A DNA stretch of 64,000 bases from Rostratula benghalensis (taxonomy: Eukaryota > Chordata > Aves > Charadriiformes > Rostratulidae): contig VXAI01000035.1 of the NCBI GenBank assembly GCA_013399305.1, positions 1,125,015 to 1,189,014 on the forward strand. Direction: 5' to 3'. The position numbers were made by a program, and so were the translations under genes. Positions 24,451 to 36,742 of the stretch are shown one piece after another. Below the pieces are notes generated by a model. That model saw nothing but the letters and a program-made list of their open reading frames with translations, was not told the DNA's origin and ran no database searches. The first letter of the stretch is position 1, and each line of letters begins with the position of its first letter.

Positions 24451-25740
24451 GGCACCTCACCACCCATCCTCACACACCTGAAGGGTGTGTGCCCTTCACT
24501 AGGGGTGTGTTTAGGGCCTAATTTCTGCCAGTGTTCAGGGTGACCTGGCTCCAAGGCGGCTCAGAGCCCAGGGCCTTCTCAAGGCTCATCCTGCAGCAGT
24601 GAAGCGTGGGCATTGCTCTTTCTCCCAATGATTAAAGAACAGAGGTTTTTCTTTAAAGAGTTCATTCCTCAAAAACATTAATCAAAAAGTTATGGGCTAG
24701 AAACATTTCCATCTGATCCAGAACACACGGAAAAACTGGATATGAATGATTTAAAGACTCTGGGAAAGCATAAAGATGTTGAGGTGAATTTACTGCTTTG
24801 TTCAGTGCCACAGATTGTGTGAGGGCTCTTCAGCATGAATTAAAGAAAGGTTCCAGTCATGAGATATTACAGTTTAATTCAGACATTAGTATGGCCAAGG
24901 AGAAGACAGTAATGTATTTGCATAACCAAATAGGATTTCCCACACTGGATCACACCTTGGATGTATCTGGTCCTGTTTCTATATGGATAGTGGTATGTGT
25001 GTCAGGTAAAATAATGTTATATGGGATAATAGGCAGCTGTGGAAGTCTACTAAGAGTTGGCTCAAATCCCAGCCCTAACCGTGAGAGTTTGGCGTTGAAA
25101 AGCCCTGTGGGATGTGAGTGAGGATGTTCTCCTGACCTTCCTCTACCTCAATGCATTAATGAATCGCCTACATCTGCACCTTGCTCATATCGAATAGCAG
25201 CAAGTTCTGCGGGACAATGTGTTTAAAAACATACACAACATTTTTTACAGGCAGTTTTAAATTTGACATTTGTCAGAGTCATCTGTTTCCACATTTTTGC
25301 GCTGAGACGATGGTACACTAGAAAGCCTGCTTTGTCTTTGTTAAACCACTCGCCACTCAAGTCTCCCATCCCCTCATCACTTTTTATTCACCCCTTCTCC
25401 AAATTGAAGAAGGTACCAGTTTTCCTTGCCTCTAAAAAGATTTATGGGTGGGTTTGAGCTAGTTTTTCCCTTTTCTTTTTGAGGTCAGGTGTGCCAGTTT
25501 CAGCCGAGGTTGTTTGCACTTCATGGCTTGGTATTTTAATTGTTATTTCTTGTTCTAGTCTCTTTAGATCTTTGCTTTGAATTTCTGACTACTTCTGTTT
25601 ACAGACCTGTGACCCTCTTGGAGCTTTTATTTCTCCTAGAAAATGTGGAGGAAATAGAGGTGGCTGAGGAAGAGCACTGTGTCTGTGTGACTTCTCTGCT
25701 AGAAGATTTGGTTTAGCCTTCTGGAGGCTTTCTTCCCCCC

Positions 25741-25774
25741 TGTTTTTTGTTTTTTGTTGTTTTGTTTTTTTTTT
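25741..25774 (+). repeat. T-rich (TTTTG)-like low-complexity tract
   Basis: Thirty-four bases of T interrupted by single G, preceded by a C-run. Simple repeat-like, with no retroposed body recognised nearby. Confidence 0.8.
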
Positions 25775-26381
25775 CCAGTTTAAGAGTTTCCAGCGATGGC
25801 TCTGAGATAATCCCAGTGCTCTGTCTCTTTCCATTTTTCGGCTGAGAAAGCTTTGCACTGTGCATTCCAGAGGCCATCAAAGCGGGGTCTATTGCACATC
25901 AGCGGTGTTTGCTGCTCTCTTCAGAAGCAGCATTCCCGGAGCCATGCCGTGAGGAGCTCAGCGAACAGATGGGCCAGGAAAGTACCTTGCTCTCGGTGGG
26001 TCTGGAGAATGAACTCATTATCCAGCCAGTGGTCTGTCACACGAGCCTCATTTACCAGTGGCTGGTGGAAAAATAAAACCCTGGAAAGCAGTGCCTCGCA
26101 GGGTGGTGAGTCCTGCGGCACCAGCCAGCTCGGTGTCAGTCAGCGAGCGAGCTTGTTGGGTATGAGGAATAGGGAGGAAGCCTGGAGAGGCAGAGAGTTT
26201 ACAAACTGACATCAAAAAGCTTCATGACAAAATGACAAAAAGTCCAGCTCTTGGGAATCAAAAAGCTTCACATGGAGGGAAGCCACATTTCAAGGGTGGA
26301 CACACCTGAGATGAAGGTCCTGTTTCCTTTGAAAGTACGTCCTGCCAAGTAGTTCCTAAAATAACGATAAAGTAGAATAAG

Positions 26382-26847
26382 AGAATCATAGAATGGTCAG
26401 GGTTGGAAGGGATCTTAAAGATCATCGAGTTCCAACCCCCCTGCCATGGGCAGGGACACCTCCAACTAGAGCAGGTTGCCCAAAGGCCCATCCAGCACTT
26501 CCAGGGATGGGACAGCCACAACTTCCCTGGGCAACCTCTTCCAGTGCCTCAACTCCCTCACAATAAAGAATTTCTTCCTAATACCTAATTTAAATCTCCT
26601 CTCTTTCAATTTAAAGTCCTCATCCTGTGACTACGCTCAGGTTCCCTTCAGGCTCTGGAAGGCTGCTCTAAGATCTCCCCGTGACCTTCTTTTCTCTAGG
26701 CTGAACAAGCCCAGCTCCCTGAGCCTGTCTTAATAGGAGAGGTGCTTCATCCCTCTGATCATCTTCGTGGCCTTCTGCTGGACCCATTCCAACAGGTCCA
26801 TGTTCTTTCTGTGTTGAGGACTCCAGAGCTGGACACAGTACTCCAAA
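26382..26847 (-). mobile_element. CR1 LINE, 5'-truncated, reverse
   Basis: The left edge is AGAATCATAGAATGGTCAG, the reverse complement of the 3' tail. It is followed by GGATCTTAAAGATCATCGAG and the typical GGCAACCTCTTCCAGTGCC block. The right part ends in CCAGAGCTGGACACAGTACT, the region encoding the CVQLW motif of ORF2. It belongs to the same broad group as the pair at 56-61 kb but is more diverged. Several indels break the frame. Confidence 0.96.
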
Positions 26848-28979
26848 ACATGCTCAAAAAAGCACTATGTTCAAACAAACAAAAAGGACCAAAAGTGCCC
26901 AGGTTATGTTAGACTGGATAAGTAACTGGACATCTTTCCATCCTTTTCCTCTTCAAATGCCAGCTGGGAGACATATCTGTGCCCCACACGGCTCAGCCTC
27001 CTACTTTGGCAGCCGAGGAGCGTCCATGGGGCCGCTGAGAAAGAGATATGTAATGTCTTCCTCTTTGTTTCTTGCCCACTCTGCAGTGGGGAGCATGCTT
27101 TCCTGGAAGGAAAGTGCCATTTTGAAACTCCAGGAGACTCTGGGATTTAGCCAAAGAGTTGTTTTACAAGTTTTGTGGTTTGGCTCGGTCGTTGTGGTGA
27201 TGGGCTGTGGATTGCAGGAGTCCTCAGTAGCTGCTGTTTCGGTTGCTGTTAAAGATAGGGAAATTTTTGGCACTGGTTTACTCAGAGGAATATAAAAAAT
27301 GTCAGTCGGCAGCTGTTTTGGAAAGAGAAAGTGCAGGGTGGGAATGCTTTTGGTTTATTTATAGTAAAATCCATTAGGAATACGGGGGAAATTGTTGTCT
27401 CTGAGTTGCTCTGTGGGTTTGTAAGTGAATGATTGATAGTATGTTAATAGTTTTAAGCTCCCTGCTTCAGTAAATCTGGCTGAAAAATATTTGGCTGCCT
27501 GTATAATCCCAAGTTTGACGCAGGCAAAGCACACAGGATCCACTGCTGTCATGTGGAGTGGGGTCCTGCACCCTCACAGGAGAGTCCCATCAAAGAAGCA
27601 CGGATCTGATCGGTGCTGTTAAAACCTCCTGTGTGGGGAGAAGTGGGAGGATGCTTTAGCTTTGAATTAAGCAGATTATTTTTTAAGTGTATAAAGACGC
27701 CAAAAATGTGTCCATGCAGGCTGCTGCTGGGTATTTTTGTGTGGGTTTTTATATTTATTTTTTTTTTAATAAAAAGCAAAACAACCTAGCACCTGACACA
27801 GCTGGCACCGTGACGGTACATAACCTTTACCATAGGTGAAGAGGCTGGAGGCAGACAGATGTTCCTGCCTTGTTGGCTATGGATTCTGCAGTCTGTGCCC
27901 ACACCTCGTGCCCAGATGGTCCTTTGTAGTAACGCGGCAGCCTCTACCTCCTAACGCCCCGTCCCACCTGTTGACACTTAGAGTATGTCTCCGAAGAATA
28001 GCCAACTTGCTGGGGAGAGGAAGACAAAAAGAGACAGCAGCACTTCTGGCTGTGAAACAAGGCAAGCTGTGTTGTAGCACGTAGCAAGGAAGCCAACAAT
28101 TTACGGATCGCTCCAAAGCAGGAGGCTTTATATAAATAATACATTCTGGTAATTCACCAGATTGCAGCATGTATGGAAATATAGAGGATTTTTTTTTTTT
28201 TTTATTAGTGAAAGGGAGCTTCTGTCCTGAGACAAAATTAATCGATTGGGTTCTCTTCCTGCGTGCTCAGCTTTAGACAGAAAATATAAAAGGGCAGGGA
28301 AGAACAAACTGGCTCTGGAGACCACCTCTTGCAAGCCTGGCTTCAGTCCTGTCAAGACTTCCTATAGAAATGAGCATCTCACCCACAGAGAGTAATTGAG
28401 GTTGACAAAGCCCTTTGCAGTGGCAGCTACAGAATATTAACAGAGCAGTTTCACAGCAGGTTTCAGAAGACTGCACCCATGCTGCCTCCCAAGGGGCTGT
28501 CCCCTTCTTGGCTGGCTGGGACAGGACATTTCTCCCCTGTGCCCCATCTCTTGCCCTTGTCTTCGCAGCAGGAATAGGACCAGGACTTCTGCCTGATCTC
28601 TTCCAGCATCAGCACAGGGTGGGTTGATTTCAGCCCTTCATCTGAGAGCTGGAAGTTAACCCAAAACAAGCTTAGACGTCAGTGTCATTCACGTTCTCCA
28701 ACTCTGCAGGTGAAAGAAGGCTCTTCAGCAGTAAGATGTGATACTGTAGGACCATCACTGGGCACGTAGGGTTTCACTGCATTCCTTAATGGTCTGTGGG
28801 GAATCCCAGACAGTGAACTGGCCCAGCATTACGAACCTCACAAGGACTAAACTGACTCCCAGCAGTAGGAAAATAAAGTAATAGTCACTGTTTTCTAATA
28901 AATTATAACTTGTGTTGCATTAAAGAGGCGAAACCAGTTTTGGCAGCAAATAAACCCCCTTGCCTTCTAACACTCCTCA
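26848..28979. other. Single-copy noncoding sequence
   Basis: No gene supported. An open frame of 142 codons at 26867-27295 (plus) has a 90-codon antisense counterpart and no recognisable domain. A T15 run lies at 28189-28203. The part from about 28640 to 28979 might belong to the candidate retroelement on its right. Confidence 0.45.
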
Positions 28980-30060
28980 CCAAAGTGGGAGGCTGGGTGC
29001 AGCGGGGTTTATGCTCTGAGTGATCCCCAGTTCACCACTATCAGTCCAGTCGTGTTTAATCTGTTAAACTACCAGGATTCCACATACACTAATAGCAGAC
29101 TGCACCTTCAGTCTAGTCGTGCTCATGAACCAGCACTGGCAAAAACCAGTCTTTGGTTCCATGAGAAACTGAAACAAGTGGCTCTTTAACCAGTGCAGTT
29201 TGTTTAAGCAACAGAAAGGTTCACATGGGTCACCGCCAATAAATACACCTTCTGCAAAGCATCAAAGTGTTGTTAATTACACAAGACACACGACAGAGTT
29301 ACAAATGATACAGCCTGGCTATAAATGTACAAAAGAGGCTCTCCAGAGAGATTTCTAAGTTTCCTGAGAAAGCACTTGGCACAGTCTAAGTCTTACCCAA
29401 AGGTGTCCCTCTGGGTGGGTTCAGGGGAGGAAGAAAGGCTCAGCCCCTCCACTGGTCCCGGAACTCCGAGGCAGTCTGTGATGGAATCCTCCTTGACTTG
29501 TTCACGATGGTGTCTTCCCTCATATCCCCCCTTTCTTGGGCTATTTTAATGCTATTTTTTACCTTCAAGGTGGAGTTGAGTGACTTTAGTCATAAATACC
29601 TTTATTATGATTGGTGTAAGAATCTCTCGCCTTGCATTTAAAGGTATAGTTTACAAAAAATTCAAGGTGCAGACTCAAGGAGGGGTGGTCACACCTTGTA
29701 GGCAGGTAGCCTTTGGGATGGAGGTGTGTTTTGGTATTATAATGACATTATAATGAGCAAAGTTAGCACAGAGGGCAGCATTTAGTCACAAATTGACAGA
29801 CCGCTGGCTCAGGGTAGCAAGTAGGCACCTTACCAGTTTCATAAGGCCACCTTGTTCCCGTATCTGCTGTGTTATCACAGAGTTTGGCTGTAGAATCTCC
29901 ACCCCACTCCATCCTCTGTGTTGCTTTGCAAGCGATTCTGCAGAGGGAATCGCAGATGGAGCGGCTTCCTCGCACACCAGCTGTGGCTGTGTTCCACCCT
30001 AGAAACTGTCTGAGTTTATACCTTTCCTTAATGCGTGAACAATGCTGCATTTTCAATAGG
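28980..30060 (-). mobile_element. Candidate LTR-type retroelement relic, reverse; family uncertain
   Basis: The base composition and motif pattern look like an LTR read on the minus strand. There is an AATAAA-type signal inside CATAATAAAGG (plus-strand 29601-29606). A long G/A-rich middle contains CACCCAGAGGGACACC. A distal block contains TTTATTGGCGGTGACCC and GATTAAACACGACTGGAC. The general layout resembles LTRs seen in bird genomes, but I cannot name a family and see no clean TG...CA ends, target-site duplication or coding remnant. It could equally be ordinary single-copy sequence. Limits are approximate. Confidence 0.38.
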
Positions 30061-30636
30061 CTTTAATTTTAGTAATTATTCCACACCTTACGGTTGAAAA
30101 ATTGAGCGCTGACTCAAGCTGAGGTTTGGGGTGGTTTGGTTCAGAGCAGGAGAGCTGTGCAGCCGGGAGCTGAGGCACCACGCAGACCTTCACAGCTGCT
30201 TAAGGCAGAGTACTGGATCACACGAAATATTTTGCAGGCAGGCACTTTGCAAACCCCAGAAAGTGTTTTACAGATTCTTCTGCAGAGGAAGTTGCCGTTC
30301 AGTAGCATGGTTTATTTATTTTGTTTGGTTTATTTGGGTTATTAAACATGTTTTATTTATAGAGTGTGCTTTCTAGAGAACCATCTGCATATATATTCTT
30401 AAATAAAACACGTGGGACTGTGCATTTGCAGATGCTGGGCTGCTGTTGGTGTGTGTTAGGTCATGTTGGGTACAAAGAGTACCTCTGTAGGAATGGGTGG
30501 AACTGTGCGTGGGAGTACCCAGCACTCAACTGGAGAGCAGAGCCAACCTCTCCGTGCTTATGAAGGGAGCCTGCATGTGGCTCGCTCTGTGCTCAACCCA
30601 TGGCTACAGATCTCTGCAGATCCCTTGTTCAACCCA
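30061..30636. other. Single-copy noncoding sequence
   Basis: No supported gene. The frames overlapping the right edge run into the neighbouring CR1 and are not real genes. Confidence 0.5.
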
Positions 30637-31096
30637 GAATCGCAGAATAGTAGGGATTGGAAGGGATCTCTGGAGATATCTAGTCCAACCCCCTGCCAAA
30701 GCAGGGTCACCAAGAGCAGGTTGGGCAGAAACGCATTCAGGTGGGTTTTGAGTATCTTCAGAGAAGAATCCACAACCCCTCTGGGCAGCCTGTTCCAGGG
30801 CTCTGCCACTCTCAAAGTAAAGTTTTTCCTCATGTTGAGACAGACTTTCCTGTGTTCCAGTGTGTGCCAGTTACCGCTTGTCCTGCCACTTGGCACCACT
30901 TAAAGAGTCCAGCCCCATCCTCCTGACACCCTCCCTTTAGATACTGATAAGCATTGATGAGATCTCCTCCCAGTCTTCTCTTCGCCAGGCTCAACAGGTC
31001 TCTCAGCCTTTCCTTGTAAGAGAGATGTTCCAGTCCCCTGATCATCTTCAGAGTCTTCCACTGGACTCTCTCCAGTAGTTCCTTGTCTTTCTTGAG
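30637..31096 (-). mobile_element. CR1 LINE, 5'-truncated, reverse
   Basis: The left edge is AGAATCGCAGAATAGTAGG (degenerate tail), followed by the 3' untranslated region and the ORF2 C-terminus. Minus-strand frames give HWNTGKSV and, further upstream, LSYKERLRDLLSLAKRRL and LKGGCQEDGAGLF. This is a different CR1 subfamily from its neighbours, with a GGCQEDGA-type C-terminus. Reading frame broken at least twice. Confidence 0.95.
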
Positions 31097-32147
31097 AATG
31101 ACTAATTCTAGCTGGAATCCTTCTAAGCATAAGCATGGAAGGATCTTGCTAGTAACCTTGTGTCATAAAAAAGTGTGAATTTGTGTGTGTGTATGAATTT
31201 TTGCACCATCTGTTCCCTTTCCTGCAGCACAGTGAGATTTTTGTCTCCTTTGCTCAGTTCCAAGCAGGTATGTGTGATACTGATGTCCACTAAGACAAAA
31301 TACAGATTGCACAGATATTTTTTTTTTATACTAGAACATATCGACACATGGGCATAGGTGTATTAGTGAAGTGCAGGTAGAAATCTATTATGATAATAAA
31401 CACCCTCCTGCCTTTATGTCCTTTAGGCATCCTCTTAATTAAATTGAAATTCCTAAAATGTGTTCAATTTGAGATTTGGGGTTTTTTTCCTACTGAGAAA
31501 ACCCAACTTGAAGGAGTTACTGGTGTGGCCAGCTGGCAGGGGTCTAGAGAAATATAATTTCTGTATTTCTGGGTAGGTTTTGTCCTAGCAATATACAGAG
31601 CAGCCAGTGGGCATGGAAACCCTGCTTGTAAGAGCAGTTCCACGTGATTATTAATGACGTGGAAGCTGAAATCAGATATTGCCACTCTGTCCCTCACAAT
31701 GCTTTGACACTGACCCATCACAAGAAATAAAATTATAGTTAAAGTTGTACTTCCATTATAGCGGGTTTTGAGAAAACTAAGTTTATAATCTAGAACAAAA
31801 GTCTCCAATTAGTGTTGTAGAGTGAATTTGAAACTTTTCTGCTCTCCAATTAAACCCTTGGCCACGTATGACTGCTCCTCTTCGTGTAATTTCTAATTTG
31901 GATTTCCCCACATCAGATTGTCTGCAGAAACCTTCCAGCAAAGTTCTAGGGGTGGTTCAGGGCATCAGAGACCATCTGCAGCATGACACCCCTCTGGCTT
32001 CTTCTGCAAACTGCTTCTGGGGCAAAGGGTTTCATCTCTTTGGCAGTCTATGATATCCTGGAGGAAAAAAAAACCCTTACATCTGGACTATGGTCCTTAC
32101 AAAAATGTGGCAAAGTGACCTCTCTCAGGTGAGGCAGTGATGTGCTT
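31097..32147. other. Single-copy noncoding sequence
   Basis: AT-rich, no supported gene. A 114-codon minus-strand frame at 31464-31808 has no recognisable domain. Confidence 0.5.
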
Positions 32148-32612
32148 TCATAGAATCATAGAATCTTTCAGGATGTGAAAGACCCTTGGGATCATCGAGC
32201 CCAACCATCAGCCCCACTCTACAAAGTTCTCCCCTGCACCAGATCCCCCAACACCACATCTCAACCACGCTGAAACGCATTCAGGGCTGGGGGCTCAACC
32301 CCCTCCCTGGGCAGCCTATTCCAGTGTCTGACCACTCTTTCTGGGAAAAATTCTTTCCTAATGTTCAGACTAAACCTACCCTGGTGCAGCTTGAAGCCAT
32401 TTTCTCTCATTCTGTTGCTAATTACTTGTGAGAAGAGCCCAGCACCAACCTCTCTACAATGTCCTTTCAAGTAGCTGTAGAGAGTGATGAGGTCTCCCCT
32501 CAGCCTCCTCTCCCTCCAATTAAACAGTCCCAGCTCCTTCAATCGCTCTTCATCAGATTTATTCTTCAGGCCCCTCACCACCTCCATTGCCCTCCTCTGC
32601 ACTCGCTCCAGA
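32148..32612 (-). mobile_element. CR1 LINE, 5'-truncated, reverse
   Basis: The left edge TCATAGAATCATAGAATC gives about two tail units. Most of the minus-strand translation is open (32602-32261): [33 protein letters not shown] and [16 protein letters not shown]. It is the closest relative in the window of the forward CR1 at 13503-14001, but it retains the 26 nt missing there. It is a fairly well-kept copy, though far from complete. Confidence 0.96.
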
Positions 32613-33509
32613 GATGCTCAAGGATGCTTAGCTTTTTGGAGAAGCCACCCTTTCAGGGAAATCATGGTGTGTTGTGCTGCAGAGTTGCAGGTTGCTGTTC
32701 CTCTCAGCTAAACCAGGGACACCTTAAGGACTCAGGAGTTGAATGGACTAATGCATCAACACCTTGCAAGCTGTGTTTTAAACTTTGATGTCCTCCAATT
32801 GCATTACTTTCTCAGTCCCTGCAGCTCCCACCAGAAGCCCAAGTGCTGTTTTATGCAGCCAGTGATCAAATCAGGATGCAAATGAGGTCCTAAAAGTACA
32901 CGTATAACGTGAGAAAAAATTTACATGTATAAATGGAAACTTTTCAAATGACAAAATCTCGTAGCTGAGGCTATCGTAATTTATTAAGATGAGCTGTAGA
33001 TTTTGTATGGCAGCATAATTCAGAGTTTTCACATCTTGGCATTTGAAATAATTTTAATTAAGCAATAGATTTACAATTTGTTCCACAAGTAATACAGTCT
33101 GCTCAGACTACGCACATTTTCTCTAGTTTTGATTTTACTACTGTATTCATTTAGCTCAGCAAATTTATAAAACTAATTAAAACAGAAGTACTTTTTTGAT
33201 TCAAATTGTAAATGAAAAACAACAATCTAATGTAAAATGATGCTTGCAGAGAAAATAAGACCAATTGCAACTCTATAGGTATTTTATAACTTATGTTTTT
33301 TTAAACTAAAAGCAATTATTTTTTTTATAGCAGATTCTTGGCATGGTCTTACTTGTTTTTGTGTTTTGAGATGCCAAGAGAGTGAGAGATTAGGATTTGC
33401 TTCAGCAACATAGTCAAACATGTCTAACGGTACCAGTGTAATTAGTCTTCCTTTAATTCACTGGATCACTTGTTTGCTGAAGCGCTTCACTGATCTGAGA
33501 TGGTGTCGT
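32613..33509. other. Single-copy noncoding sequence, AT-rich
   Basis: No gene or repeat supported. Strongly AT-rich from about 32900 to 33360. Confidence 0.55.
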
Positions 33510-33679
33510 AGAGTCACAGAATCACAGAATCTCAGGGATTGGAAGGGACCTTGAAAGATCATCCAGTCCAATCTCCCTGACAGAACAGGAACACCTAGAT
33601 CAGGTCACACAGGAACATGTCCAGGCGAGTTTTGAATGTCTCCAGAGAAGGAGACTCCACCACCTCTCTGGGCAGCCCC
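33510..33679 (-). mobile_element. CR1 LINE 3' fragment, reverse
   Basis: The left edge AGAGTCACAGAATCACAGAAT is a degenerate 3' tail. Then come GGAAGGGACCTTGAAAGATC and TTTTGAATGTCTCCAGAGAA, and the copy stops at GGGCAGCCCCC. Only about 170 bp survive. It shares the TGTCTCCAGAG block with the reverse fragment at 5777-5886. Confidence 0.92.
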
Positions 33680-36600
33680 CCAGATTACAACTTCAGGTAC
33701 AGGTGCATGTGCTCCTCCCCAGTTTTTGTTAATTCTCGTGTCACCACAGGAGTGAAAAGAAGCTGCAGTTCCCGTGCTGTCAGCATCCTGAGGCAGCACC
33801 TTCCTGCCATGGTTTTTCCTTGTCTTTGGAGCCCTTCTTTGCCCCCCCAGTTAGTGCTGACAGCCGAGCTTCGTTACGATACGGAGAGCAAGGAACTCGT
33901 AACGTTGTTTGAACTCCTCTGATGACATGCCGTTGCAGGTTGAAACACCAATTACCACGTTTCAAGTGACAAATCTGGAGGGGGAAAAAAAGATGATCAT
34001 TTAATAAATTTATTATGAAGGCAAATGACTTGTACATAAATCAAACTGCTTCGTTAAGGGAGAAAGTCACTCAGCTAAATACAGGGGTGACAAAGGTTAA
34101 CTCCGCAGTCGTGACACCAACTCTTGTGTCATTTCTCCTGAGCTATCGCGACGAGTGCAGCAGTGCCTGGTGTTGCCATCCCCAGCTCCTCTGGCAGCGA
34201 TGGCATTTCTCCCGTCACCTTTCGCAACACCAGGAGTGGGCTAAATGTTAGGAGAAATTAGTAATCCCGCTTTTGAGAGGGGTGGAATTAAGGACTTTTG
34301 CTCTTTTCCGTCTTGTGCAAGCCACAGCATTCCCAGCGCCTCCATGATTTGAATATCTGCACTCTTTGTTATAACCCTCACGGAGCAGGATCCTGGTGGC
34401 TTCTGTCTCTGCTGGTGTCCTTGTGGTGCTCTGTGCCTTTATCTGAACTGCTGAGCCATCCCATTCCCATGTTTTCTCCTACTGCTCCAAGGCCACTCAG
34501 GCAGTAGCCGTGGCTGCTGTGCAGGGCAGCCCATGTGAAAGGTGTTTTGTAGGATCCATCTCCAACATCTGGGCACCCCTGGGCCACCCTGCTGAGGCCA
34601 GGGTGTCTGGCTGACACTGTGAGGCTGTTCCCTGGGACAGCAAGGTGCATTTGGGCCCATTTCACAAGGTGGTATGTACCTCTCTGTGTTGTGTTTAATA
34701 CACAGAAAGAGATGGTGGGTTGTTCTTGGGGATGGGCGAGCCATCTCTATTTTTGTCAGCATGTTTGCAAATTCCATCCTTTAATCCCTGTGCTTTGGGA
34801 GTTTGTGAGCAACATATGGGGATAATGGGGAATATCAGATGCACTGAGGACAGGAAAAAAGCACAGGAAGGTTTTGGCCACACAAAGACAAAATGGATTA
34901 ATTTTTCAGTGCCTTTGGAGCTTTTAGGATTCATGAAGATGTGGTGAGGTTTTTAAATAACCCAGATAAAGAATTTACGCATCCTTCTGACCCCATATGG
35001 TTCTGCTCTTTGGGATGCTCTGCTCACACATGCAGCCTGACTCTCTCCTAATTTACTTTTACCTTGAGCAGAAACAGGGCAGGCAGAGAAAGGCAGCACG
35101 AACACTAACTCACCATATGTTGTTTCTAATGATTGAGAATAGTGGATGTGCTCGTCGGTCTCCCAACGTATTCCTCAGGCCAGGGGCCTGTGGCACTACA
35201 GCTGTTGTGCTTTTATTTCCCCCCATGTTCTCCCCTCCGCTGCTGAAATCCACAGCCAGGAAGCTGAGGATGCTGTTGCTGTGATACACCTTTGGAAGAC
35301 AGCTCTTCTATGAGGACAGAAATGCTGCCGCCTATTTCTCCCCTCCCCGAGTTACACAGCCCAGTGTCACTGCCAAGTGGCAGGGAACATGGTTATGGGT
35401 TGGGAATTACAGGTTTTTCCAAGCCTCTGCCATGATATACTTTTGTTCTCATTGGTGAAGCAGAATCCGTTGCAATTTCCTGATGTGGGGTTGGTCCCAG
35501 TGCCCTGCTGCTTTTGCACATCCCTGTAGGGCAAGGTGGTGCCTGAAATCAGCAATCCCAAAAGACGGTAGAACCGCAGTATTAGTCCATATTATCATAA
35601 AATGGCAGGAATTCAGAATATAGCTCTTTTACTGTCTCATTCAAGCAGACAGTAACATTGAAATGTATTTCATTTGATGCCCAAGAGACGCGAGCTAGCG
35701 TTTATAGTGACAATGGAAATCTCCTTGTATTCCAAACTCTTCAGGAGAAACATTGATAGCTTTATTCAAAATAATGGCATTCAGAATTGCTGAATCGCGT
35801 TCCCAGAGCATCTATCCTGGAGGAAAGTCAGCGGCGTCATTCTAGTCATAGTTCCAATAATTAAATAAGGTCTAAGTGAGGCACATGTGTCTTCTGATCC
35901 GTATTGCAGGGAGGGGATAGCCCATGAAAACAGAAGATGGAAATGCAAGAGGATGGTCCCAGCTCTGCTGTGGTCCCTCTTCTCTTCACCCACATTTTTG
36001 GGGAGAGAAGTTCCCACCCACTAGAAGTCACTAAATTTTGTGAGTTAGGCTGGCAGAAATGCTTAATAACAAGCAATCAGGATAGTTAGGCATTAAATAC
36101 ACTTTATTAATCTGTCAGCGTTTATTTGTTGTAGTTTTGGATGCAGTCTTACATTATCCAACATAGTGAAACCTTGGGTGTAGGTGACATTGTGGCGAAT
36201 CTTGACCATTTCATTTTGCAAAGGGTTAAAGGGAGGATCGTTTCATTTTTATAGAAGAACTCTGAGGTCTCTGTATGAGCCCCACAAGAAGTAGCAAGAT
36301 TCTGCTATTACATTAAATATAAGACCTGCTATGCATTAAAATAAAGTGGAAGTCTGTGTTAAACTGGCACAAGGCAGAAATTACCCTCATATTCTGAAAG
36401 AGGCACTGATACCAAGCAGAAAATAGACTATTTGGAGATCATTCTGCTGATATTTTTCTTCCCTGTAATTTTTGGGGGGGAGGAAAACAAGCTCTCGGTA
36501 GCTGAGGAGTTCATTTTCTCCCGCTGCTGCTTTTTCCATTGAAGTCATCATAATCCTCCATTTGTGACATCAGAGTTACTGGCTAGCGAGATAATTATGA

Positions 36601-36716
36601 TTTCACAAGCTGAAGATTATGACCTTCAAATGAGGAAGGCACAGCGGGGAGGACAGATTCCTAAGCAACAGCCATCAGATATTTGTGAAATATTTGTGAA
36701 AATGTCCTTGCAGTTT

Positions 36717-36742
36717 AAAAAAAAAAAAGGAGGGAGAGAGGG
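36717..36742 (+). repeat. A-rich then G/A-rich purine tract
   Basis: Twelve A followed by GGAGGGAGAGAGGG, a run of 26 purines. Confidence 0.8.

Larger units (their letters stand above)
23206..26381. other. Single-copy noncoding sequence
   Basis: No supported gene. Open frames on both strands between 23576 and 24481 overlap antisense to each other and lack domain resemblance. Short CCTT and T-rich repeats are listed separately. Confidence 0.5.
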
